Shown here piece after piece: positions 46,801-55,582 of a DNA stretch of 64,000 bases. This DNA comes from Avena insularis (taxonomy: Eukaryota; Streptophyta; Magnoliopsida; Poales; Poaceae). The translations under genes and the position numbers were made by a program. The notes under the pieces are model-generated. The model saw only the letters and a program-made list of their open reading frames with translations, made no database searches and was not told the DNA's origin. The stretch covers positions 469,969,650-470,033,649 of the forward strand of contig CM042684.1 in assembly GCA_023614405.1 (NCBI GenBank), read 5' to 3'. Every line of letters starts with the position of its first letter. Positions within the stretch are counted from its first letter, which is position 1.

Positions 46801-48177
46801 TCTAACATATACCTTTTTCATCCATGACCTCCATTTGCAATCAAGCCCTTCTAAGAGTTCTCAACTCTAATGCAAGATCACTAAGTGTTTTCCAAACATT
46901 CCGGAGTCATCGAAGTATCTCCTAATGGTTATTGTATCAAGAAGAGAAGATCACCTTTTACGAGGATATCCCTCAGGCGTGGGTATTAATCTAAGAAGTT
47001 GGACCCTTTTGCTAAGTTCCATATTAAGCAATATATTCCCATGGTCGCAAAGGACCTCAATGGGATAGGCTAAGGTCTACTAAGATATTTGCAAATAGAC
47101 ATCTAGACTAAGTTTATAATAAGAGATCAATTTATAATTGGTCTCCACTAAAATTGTCATCCCCTGGACGATTTTAGTGATTGCATGATCCCTATCCTCT
47201 GCACCTCCCCCGATCGTTACAGCCATCAGTGCATTATCAAAGGTAGACATTCACTAATTCCAATCACATCATCCATGTGACTCATGCTCGATCTTTTGAT
47301 CTCTTGTGTTCCGAGGCCATGTCTGCAGATGCTAGGCTCGCCAAATCTAACTTGTGTGTATTTGTTGTGCAACATAGCTTACACCCACTGTATGCGAACG
47401 TAGATATGTCTGACACCCAGGCCTGTACCCTGGATCGCCTCATACCGAAGAACTTTCTTGGTGGTGCACACACAAGGGGAACACGGAACATTGGAATTAA
47501 ATAGGGATTATCTTATTTGCTATCGTTGAGTATCTAAATACTAGCACACAATAAGATGTAAAAACAGGTATCAACATCATATGTATAATGTGATATGATA
47601 TGGTCTTTCTTGCGCCTTGATCTCCATCGAGCGCTCCAGCATGATCTCCATTTTGCCCTTGGTTTGACGCCGCCACCAGGTCGTCCATCAAAATGATGAC
47701 TATTACTATACTACTTAGTAACAGAAAAGTAAAATACTTTACCTTTGTAACGACCAATGCCATATCATAATCACATGCCCCCCTACAAAATAAAGTTAGA
47801 CACCACTACTTTATCTATTGCAAGTTTTACGTGGTTGTTAGGGCTTTCGCACTAGAACCGTTTCTAAACTACGAACTTTCCAACCACAACATGGATCCGA
47901 CAGTTGTCTCTATTACACCCCTTATGTGGCCCTCCGTTGTAAATGTTATATCAACTATTGAATGAGATACAGACACCCGCTAGCCACTTATACGGTACAA
48001 GCCGTATGTTGAGCGTGGGACCAGTCTCGCGTACGAATACGCGTAAAGTCGGTCCGGGCCGTTTCATCAAACAATACCGCGATATAAACAAGTACACGTT
48101 AGAGGGTAACAACTAAGGGATCAATGCACGCACAAAACATGTGCGTACTAGCCGTACAACACTCCTACGCATAGATC
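43896..48177 (-). other. Element H internal region, no intact genes
   Basis: It spans 4.3 kb with stops in all frames; no copia gag, protease, integrase or RT motif could be read with confidence. Three PPT-like repeats (own strand TTTGAGTGGGAGC) are near 44909, 44957 and 45008. A short frame just inside the PBS (47497-47763) may be the start of a decayed gag-like ORF. It is either an ancient copy or a large-scale non-autonomous derivative. Confidence 0.5.
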
Positions 48178-48190
48178 GGCTCTGATACCA
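48178..48190 (-). other. PBS of element H, initiator tRNA-Met type
   Basis: The complement TGGTATCAGAGCC lies one base from the 5' LTR, the standard copia PBS. Confidence 0.9.
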
Positions 48191-48191
48191 C

Positions 48192-50031
48192 TGTTGGGGA
48201 TCGGTGCGGAAAACAAAAAAATTCCTACGATGTAACCCCAAAACTTGCCTAGGATCTATCTATGTAGTAATGCGGTAATGGCCGATGCGTAGAGAATACA
48301 TACCCTTGTAGACCGTATGCGGTTAAAGTTCCGCAGGGAATGTGGTTGAAGTAGTCGTACTTGTAGCCGACCTCAAGGTCGCGAAGCTCCTCGCAGGTCA
48401 CCCCTTGCTCCTTCGTCATCTTCATCATGCAACAGCTCCGGCTCACGACATTTAAGCGCCCCAAGTGTTGTGCCTCGTGTCTTCGTACACATCCGGTGCA
48501 TGATGAGACCTCCGGCTCCCCGATCCCACCGGGAGTGCGGAAGTTGATATCCGGCTTGGAATCCCTGCAGCGCAACGACATACTGCAGATGTGCCTCGAT
48601 CGCACAACCCAGACTTGGGGCCATAGGTCATGAGGTATAGAGAGAGAGGGAGGAGGAGAAAGTAAAGCAAAGGACTTCTCCAAAATTGTTCGTGTGTTTC
48701 ATCCCACCCATCGGCACCCCTTTATATAGGGGGAGGGGGTGTGCCCTCCCCTTTGGGTTTCCCATGTGGGACTAAACAAGGGAGAGAGGGGGGAGGCGCA
48801 TGGGCCTCATGGGCCGCCGGCCAGGGGTGGGCCCCACCCTGCGCACAGCCCTAGGCTGGCCAGGTGGGCCCCCTTGAGGCGCCTGGGCCTTGGCCCTTCC
48901 CTCCTCCGGTTTTCCCTCATGGGCCCTATTGCCCTAGGAAGTTTGGCCCATTAGTGGAATAACCCTTCAAATTAGATTTTAATATTATATTTAATATTAA
49001 TTACACTAATTAATATGTAAATACATATTACAAAATCCATCTTGACCCGAAACACCTTTCGGTTCCCTTTCGATTTCCTCCGAACGACTTCAGATCTTTC
49101 CCAGAATGACTCCGGTCCTTTATTCTTTCTTCGAACAACTTCGGATCTCTCTACGGAACATTTCCGACTTTCTCTACTATGATTCCATCTTATGAATGAT
49201 CGCTCTCATCGTACCGTTAAGTGTATCCTCTCACGCCTCGGGAATGCTCTAGACATGATTTGTATCAATGATCAACATAGGGACCAGGGATGTCCATGTG
49301 ACCCCTATGCATTCCTGATGACAATGTTGTTTGAACCGTCTAAATGTAGCATCCTCTTCCTTTTATTTCTCGATACAACTTGTCCGAGATCCGATCACTG
49401 GTATCCCATACCTTGTTCAATCTCGTTCACAACAAGTTTTGTTTTCTTGTTACCGTGATATTACATCCCCATGACCTAGTCACATGTTGCAACATTTATA
49501 GATGTAATCTCACCAAGCCGGCCATATGTATCTTTACCCGTCATGTGGATGAACAAATCCCGGTCTTGCAGTCACATGTCATCTACTATTCCTTCGGAAT
49601 ACCCAACGTACACCTTTATAGCCACCGTATTACCAGATGATAGTTGATGCAGTCTAAGCAGCCTCGGGAAACAGTGAGTAATATGAGGTCATGGTCTAAG
49701 GAGAAGGAGTCTAGGTATAGCTATTGCAATAATGAACTATATGACTTGATCGTGTTGCAATCCTTCGAGGAATGTCCAATCACATCATTCTCCAACAATA
49801 TGATCCCGTTGTCAGTCGGCATAAATGCCCATGATCTTGAAACCCAGATCATCTTCGTGACCAACGAACTAGTATGAATAGAGGCTACTAGGGACTTGGT
49901 TATTTCATACCACACCTGTACCAATGTTTCTACTTGGCACAGTTATAGCACAATATGAAACTATTATAAACTAATTGAGATATGACAATAAAAACCTATT
50001 TATTATTTGCCTCTAGGGCATATCTCCTTCA
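48192..50031 (-). repeat. Element H 5' LTR (middle LTR of a recombined array)
   Basis: 1840 bp, starting TGTTGGGGATCGG on the + strand. It is followed on the right not by host DNA but by GTCTCCCACTTGC, which is H internal sequence also found at 43896. Confidence 0.85.
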
Positions 50032-50287
50032 GTCTCCCACTTGCACTAGAGTACAAATAACCTAGCTCGCATTTTACTCATATAAACCATATACCATATG
50101 CGTTTATAGATCATGCATGCTCATGGGAAACGTCATGTCCATGTTCTGTTTTACCAGATCATTATGTCTTTTGCAAATTATTAATGTTTTCCTAATTTGA
50201 CATTCACACCATTATCTTATAATGGGTCGAAGTATTTGTTTGGCAACAAAGCGAGACTTTTGTTTCTAGTGTTTATGATGATGGTCG
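50032..50287 (-). repeat. Extra 3' internal fragment of an H-type element
   Basis: It matches 43896-44156 with a small replaced patch near 50240-50258, and stops at 50287, where element G resumes. It is evidence for unequal recombination between two H-type elements, or for a truncated tandem copy. Confidence 0.75.
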
Positions 50288-50289
50288 CA

Positions 50290-50463
50290 GTGTCCATGTT
50301 TGCCCAGGAATACACCAATCTTATTGAGAGGAACTTTAGTCCTGGTGATTTTCGTTTAAGGGAATTATTTAATGAACTAAAGTTAATTCCTCCAAAAGAG
50401 AAGGAGCCTTGTTGTGGGATGAACTTTTCATTCCCGAATAAGCAAATGGTAAGTGCAAGGTAA
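50290..50463 (+). pseudogene. Short coding-like remnant in element G
   Basis: It reads VSMFAQEYTNLIERNFSPGD and PPKEKEPCCGMNFSFPNKQM up to a stop. The codon pattern looks protein-like, but I do not recognise the domain. It may be the end of a lost G gene cut by the H insertion or the deletion beside it. Confidence 0.35.
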
Positions 50464-50562
50464 GTGTTCTTACCCAAATAAGTGATTTGTTTTCATAGTT
50501 TTTACTTTTGAAAATTCTACCTTCGAATTCCTTGTGTTTTTCTGAAGTTTTAGATGGGTTTT

Positions 50563-50993
50563 ACCAACTATACGGGCAGAGCTATACGACCGGAGAGGAA
50601 GCTCCCGCCGTATAGTTGGTCATTAAACTCTTTGTATCATCTTCATGAAATTGTTTTTGCTATCTGAGACTATATGGTCGCAACTATACGACTGGAACCG
50701 AAAATTTCAGCCATATAAATGGTTGTTAAACTCTCAGATGGTTTTGCTTTTGATGTCTGTATCAATACAGTCGCAACTATACGACCAGAACCAAAAATTG
50801 CGGCCGTATAGTTGGTCGTTAAACTCTCAGACATTTTTTCGTTCGATCTTTTGTTTATTATTCATCTAAAAAAACTTATTGTCGGTTCTGAGTCGTTATT
50901 TAATCGAGCTGGACTCGAGATATTTGGAAGTATCTGCCCAGAACCAACTATACGGCCGGAGCTATACGAGCCGCGCCCGTATAGTTGGTCGTT
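50563..50993 (+). repeat. Four palindromic CCAACTATACGGC cassettes upstream of ORF2 in G
   Basis: Units lie at about 50563-50632, 50671-50735, 50770-50826 and 50943-50993. Each is an inverted repeat: AACTATACG.CC to the left and GGCCGTATAGTTGGTCGTTA to the right. Most read as the reverse complement of the cassettes in F. A TATA-like TTATATA follows at 51104-51110, then ORF2. Confidence 0.65.
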
Positions 50994-51103
50994 ACGCGGT
51001 AGGACACTTCCAAATCCGTGATTTCTTTTCCTATTTCGTTTGGATTCTTTTCTTGAGCGAAAATTTGGTGTTTCTCGCGAGTTTTACCGACCTCTGACCC
51101 CCC

Positions 51104-51110
51104 TTATATA
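51104..51110 (+). promoter_or_regulatory. TATA-like box before ORF2 of G
   Basis: CCCTTATATACTGCC lies 26 bases before the ORF2 ATG and about 110 bases after the last cassette. It fits an internal promoter but is not tested. Confidence 0.4.
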
Positions 51111-51135
51111 CTGCCATTGTCTCTCTCTAATCATA

Positions 51136-51628
51136 ATGTCCAGAAACCAATCCACCTCTTATTCACACGCGAGGACTCTCAACCAAGGTATAGAGGTCAA
51201 GAAGAAAAGCCCCTATGGAGATCGGGAGCAATAGCGAGCAAGGCAAGGAGATCAAGACCATCCCTATAGAGTTCCTTGACACCAACCATGGGTGTCGGAA
51301 GAGGGATTTGAAGGCTCTGGAGCTGAAGATCGAAGAGTTGGACAAGCAGAAGCCAGGGACACCCAAACACCTTCAATTGCTATGACTTTATCTTGATAAA
51401 TTAGATAAATATATCAAGCGGACAACCGAAGCAGGTTTTTCTATGAGTCTTAAGGTGCTACAAACACATCAGGATAACAATGAGTTTATTAAGGAACAAG
51501 GAGATGTGTTGGAGAGGAACACTCTTTTCTACAAGATGCGTGTTAAAGAATTGGAAGATGTAAATCAATCCCTTCGCCTCAGGCTGGCCCATGAGGAGAA
51601 GATACCACATGCCATGACGCCACAGTGA
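51136..51628 (+). pseudogene. Element G ORF2, coiled-coil protein, frameshifted
   Basis: It starts MSRNQSTSYSHARTLNQG. The frame stops at 51232-51234. The protein-like frame continues one step over (SEQGKEIKTIPIEF), with TGA near 51383, to 51628. The regions around ALELKIEELDKQK and MRVKELEDVNQSLRLRLAHE are good coiled-coil candidates. The length of about 164 codons matches ORF2 of C and E. No domain is recognised. Confidence 0.5.
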
Positions 51629-51645
51629 TCTACAACAATCACGGT

Positions 51646-51673
51646 ATCAAATAATCGTAAGGGATTATTTGAT
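51646..51673 (+). ncRNA. Perfect 11-bp hairpin after ORF2 of G
   Basis: The arms ATCAAATAATC and GATTATTTGAT flank the loop gtaagg, 17 bases after the ORF2 stop. The stem is identical to E 36680-36707, and the loops differ at two of six bases. An internal PPT-like AAGCTTGGGAAGA follows at 51692-51704. Confidence 0.55.
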
Positions 51674-52143
51674 CCCGCCTAGCTTGATTCCAAGCTTGGG
51701 AAGATCTTTAAAACCTTGTAATCTATCTTATAAGTTTTTATTACTATTTTTTGCATTAGTTCAAACTAGAAATAAAGTTTGCATCGTTAGAATTCCCTTC
51801 AGGAATAGTCGATCCCTTTTATGAAATTCCGAGTTTATTATTATATATGGAGCAATATTGAGTTTGTGTTTGCTTATTGATATATGAAGGAAAAAGTTTA
51901 TTCTAAACCCTGAACTTGTAGAGGTTCGCCGGTTTGAACCCTCACATCGAAATCCTGGTCGTTTGCACCCTGAACTATCAAATCCTGGTCTAAATGGAAC
52001 CCTATCCCTGTTGGACCTAGTTGACCAAAGCCACATAGGCATTTTTTTCCAAAAAGGCCCCTATATAATTATGTATTCCAAATGTGTGGTCCCTGACTCT
52101 CTCGCTTTGTTCTCTCAGACCACTGGCACGCTGTTTGTGGCCT

Positions 52144-52200
52144 CCGCACAAACAAAGCAACTCAAATTGATTATGTCCCTGAGTTGCTTCGTTTGTGCGG
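52144..52200. other. Hairpin inside element I
   Basis: The 21-base arms at 52144-52164 and 52180-52200 are complementary except for one position, separated by 15 bases. It could be a small-RNA precursor or a remnant of an inverted duplication. Confidence 0.5.
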
Positions 52201-52539
52201 AACTCGTTAATCTCTCAAATTAGGCAATAATTTCACTAGAAACTCGTTAGTATGTGATATGTACGTATCAAATTAGATTATCTAGAGAGAAAAATTGGGT
52301 TAATGACAATCAAATTGATAGTGACCTATGCTAGCGCTTCGGTGCTCATCTAGCGAAGACGACCGAGACAGTATGCATACGAGCTCCAAATCATGGACGC
52401 CGCACTATGCATACGAGCTCCAAATCGAAAGAGAGTGGTTGTGTGTCACAGAAGAACTCCTGTCGCGTATGTGAGCTCGTTGGGACTCTGAATCGAACGC
52501 CAATAACCATATGGCAGTGGTTGTCAGAACAACGACACA

Positions 52540-52853
52540 TCACATGGGAAGGAGCAACAAAGTGTCCACCCGGACCAGGAGCTCACCACGAGTTCTCTAG
52601 CGGGGTTGGATTTGCCGGAGGAGGTCGGAGGCGACGTTTAGGTCGACGACGAGCAACAGTTGGAGGCACGTACGATCAGCTCGATTCGATCGATTCCGAG
52701 GTCCCTCGAACGCGTTTTCGGTAAGGAGAAGCAGGGCAATGAGACGAAGCTCCTGGGCATGTTGGCCTCACTTGGGGAGGCCTGGAACAGCGGCGCTAGC
52801 GGCAGCCATGGCTTGGGCACACGGCATGGCCAAGTGGAAGAGGACGAGTAATT
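52540..52853 (+). other. GC-rich insert of element I, possible captured exon
   Basis: A frame of 63 codons at 52660-52851 begins MEARTISSIRSIPRSLE and ends GQVEEDE. Composition is unlike the AT-rich flanks. The source gene is not recognised. No splice sites were proven. Confidence 0.3.
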
Positions 52854-53074
52854 GGAGGAATAAGATATTGGATATACTGTCCCACTCTCATTGACAGTAG
52901 CCTGTAATCCCAGCCATGATAGTTGATTTCCCAGTGTACCAAACTCCTCTAGGGTTCGATTTAGATCGGGATTCGATAGTTTAGGTTGCAAACAACCGGG
53001 ATTTCGATGTGAGGGTTTAAACTGGTGAACATCTACAAGTTCAGGGTTTAGAATAGACTTTTTCCATATATGAA

Positions 53075-53810
53075 TGACTTGAGTATAATTTTACTTGGAC
53101 TTGATGATAGCAACATGAGTCTTCCACACCATTGGTATTAATAGACCACCTAAAGATAATTTAGTCAATATGATGTAAGTCTAGGTTTGATTTATAAAGA
53201 AAAATTATCTATAAAGTTAAGTTGAAAAAGAAACCTTGAACAAAGGGAAATAAAAGTGCTATCAGAAAAGAGTGGGAACAAGTCGAAGTAGAATCTTCAA
53301 GTCATAAGAATGCTTCGTATACAATTGGAATTTGGTAATTGAGATTGTTAAACTTTGAATTTCTACATAAAGTGGAATGTATGGCTAGCTCCTTTGCACA
53401 ACACTTAAACAAAAGTGTGAGCATATATACAAAAGAAAAGAAAAAGAAGAATAAAAAGAGGAGTGTGCAAAGAGCAAGTAGGCATATACCACTGTGTTGT
53501 AGTATGACAAAGATATTCTTTTGAGATTCAAAATCCTAAGTGAATATGTTGATCCTAAAACACTTGGGACTACCTCGCTAACTCATTCGGTTGAACCGGA
53601 TTCTTTTACATTATGTTGAGATACATCTTTTATGAACTATTGATTACTAAGGTGTGGAAGTCTTCTAATACTATTCAGATGGTTCGAGTAAGGTACTATT
53701 CATGAACTTATTCCCATGTATCGTACATGATAAACACATGCTGCAATTGCCTCATTTATTTTATCGACTCAACTTCATGAATATGAGGATCACATCCATT
53801 AAGCTAAAAA
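53075..53810 (+). other. Element G 3' noncoding region
   Basis: No gene is seen. It includes the A/G-rich run 53437-53475. Confidence 0.5.
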
Positions 53811-53829
53811 CTTGCTCAGGATGAGCAAG
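53811..53829 (+). ncRNA. PPT-proximal hairpin of element G
   Basis: The arms CTTGCTC and GAGCAAG flank the loop AGGAT. The PPT TAAGCTTGGGGAAGT (53834-53848) follows after 4 bases. Confidence 0.55.
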
Positions 53830-53848
53830 ATTCTAAGCTTGGGGAAGT

Positions 53849-55284
53849 TGATGAGTGCATATTTGCATCATTATTTACATTATTATTTCGCATTGTAGAT
53901 GTAGGATCATGGTATTTTATGGTGCTCGCATGCATATTTTATGTCTATTTTCACCAGGATCAGGACAGATGATAGATCTAATGGATACAATTCTTGGAGA
54001 AGTTGTACTATGGAGAAAAGGAGTAAAAAACAACATAAATCGCTTATTTGGGAAATATTAATAATACCAGAAGAAAACCTGAAGCGAACAAGGGAGGCAG
54101 AGAGTCCAACAACTAACTATACGTCCGGAGTAATTTTTCGGTCGTATAGCTCCGGCCGTATAGTTGGCGATGCCTCCGCCTCATCAAATAGTTTCACCCC
54201 GTGCAATTGGTTCGAGGAGACGATATACAGAACACCCAGAAATCGCGGAAACCTCACCTCCGGAAGGCATCTGGAGGGGGAACTCATCCACCGGGGATCC
54301 AACTTCGCCCTACGCAGATCCGGGAGGCTAAGGCATCGATCTTCATCATCCAGCGCTACATCACCACCATGTCCATCCATCCCATCTACATCTTGTCTAG
54401 ATCTTGTTGTAATTCCTATACTCATTGTGGATTTATACAAGTGCTATTCATCTATGATTGTTTCCATTACCATTGCCATGATGTTGATTGCCTCCATGTC
54501 TGAGTAGATCATTAGTTCCTGGGGAGATGGAGAAACCCTAGTATTGAGATTTAAATAAGATAAAGTCTATTATAATATTCATCGCTGTGACCATGTGTTA
54601 GATTTTCTATATCTTGATGTTGAGAGAAGTCGACCTCTCAATATTTGCCTCTTGTGGGGACTTGATGGAAGAAACTAATTGTTGGTAGACGGAGGCGTGC
54701 TAGCACTTATAGTGACTATAAAGCTGTTGACACCCCTTACGTATCAACTTGGGAAACCGAGGAAACACAGGGAACACTATCCATGCTATGGGATACGTCC
54801 TCAAGGATTACGTCCCTTAATAGCACAGTAATTCGATTGATGTCGATTGCTGACTGCTGTGGTTATGAGGATGATGTGAGCAGCGGTTGCTGCCTATTAG
54901 TCCAAATACGGAGTTCCTCCCAGACATACATAGTTGAGAATGTTCATGATGATAATCTTTATTTTAAATCTTTACAATACTAGTGGTGTATCCGCTACTC
55001 CCTAAGAACGCCTTTTCCCTACTATAGTTCCAATCTTTCTTACATACACGATACTTACTTTCTGTACTCAGTTGTTTTACTTTACTTTATTGCTTTTATA
55101 CTCAAAACCCAAAAACACCTTTTACACAATACTCGCATTTTACCTTGTCACTTACTACTTTATCTAGCATTTATATCGTAATATTTATTTCAAGAGTTAT
55201 TAGACTTCAGACTCCTGCTCCCTGTGAGATCGATATCTTTATTTTGAAACTAGCTACAAACGATCTATGCACTTACAGTCATCA
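53849..55284 (+). repeat. Element G 3' LTR
   Basis: 1436 bp, paired with 38786-40185. The cassette at 54110-54167 (CCAACTATACGTCCGG...CCGTATAGTTGGCG) is longer than in the 5' LTR because it holds an extra GTATAGCTCCGGCC stretch. Confidence 0.9.
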
Positions 55285-55379
55285 CTTCACTATGCATCTG
55301 CTTCCCGAGGATTCGATAACCTAGGTCTACTTGGGAAAAAGAAGATATACTATATCCGTACTCTGGATCGAAGGTATCA
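55285..55379 (+). repeat. Element F 5' LTR, remaining part
   Basis: It continues the F LTR after G and ends CGAAGGTATCA, 10 bases before the PBS. Confidence 0.75.
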
Positions 55380-55389
55380 ACCCTTTTTC

Positions 55390-55407
55390 TGGCGCCGTTG
55401 CCGGGGA
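55390..55407 (+). other. PBS of element F
   Basis: TGGCGCCGTTGCCGGGGA is a perfect tRNA-Asp type PBS. Confidence 0.9.
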
Positions 55408-55582
55408 AGCAATAGTTACCCTGGTGAGGTTAGTAGGAACCTTGCTAGTTTTAATTCTTGTTTTTAATTTTATTAGGATGCTTTCAGCTTTTATTTGAAA
55501 AACAAAAAAAGTAGTTAGTCTTTAATTTCTTGCTTTTACTATTATAAGTCACTATTTAAGAAAACCCCAAAATATAGGAAAT

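Larger units (their letters stand above)
42040..50287 (-). mobile_element. Element H: Angela/BARE-like copia element, recombined and noncoding
   Basis: Two LTRs (42040-43895 and 48192-50031) start, in own orientation, TGAAGGAGATATGCCCTAG and end with CCCCAACA or CCCAACA. The right one is followed by an initiator tRNA-Met PBS (complement of 48178-48190), so it is the 5' LTR of the internal region 43896-48177. Upstream of that LTR another 255 bp of 3' internal DNA is present (50032-50287), so the structure is internal-LTR-internal-LTR. TTACC (42035-42039) has no partner on the right. No long coding frame survives. Confidence 0.8.
51889..53065. mobile_element. Element I: non-autonomous Mutator-like element (possible Pack-MULE)
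   Basis: Long terminal inverted repeats of over 100 bp run inward from GGAAAAAGTTTATTC on the left and its complement on the right. ATATATGAA (51880-51888 and 53066-53074) is a perfect 9-bp target duplication, the Mutator hallmark. No transposase is seen. The interior (52540-52860) is much more GC-rich than its surroundings, which may be a captured gene fragment. It also holds a 21-bp hairpin (52144-52200) and a direct repeat ATGCATACGAGCTCCAAATC (52374, 52408). Confidence 0.85.
38786..55284 (+). mobile_element. Element G: gag-protease Athila-like element hosting H and I
   Basis: LTRs at 38786-40185 and 53849-55284 are clearly paired (TGATGAGTGCATATTTGCATC starts). The near-identical target duplication CTTCG/CTTCA flanks them. 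The PBS, gag-protease, then copia H, cassettes, TATA-like site, ORF2, hairpin, PPT-like tract, Mutator-like I, PPT-proximal hairpin and PPT lie inside. No RT is seen; any between gag-protease and 50290 was lost or never present. Confidence 0.85.
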
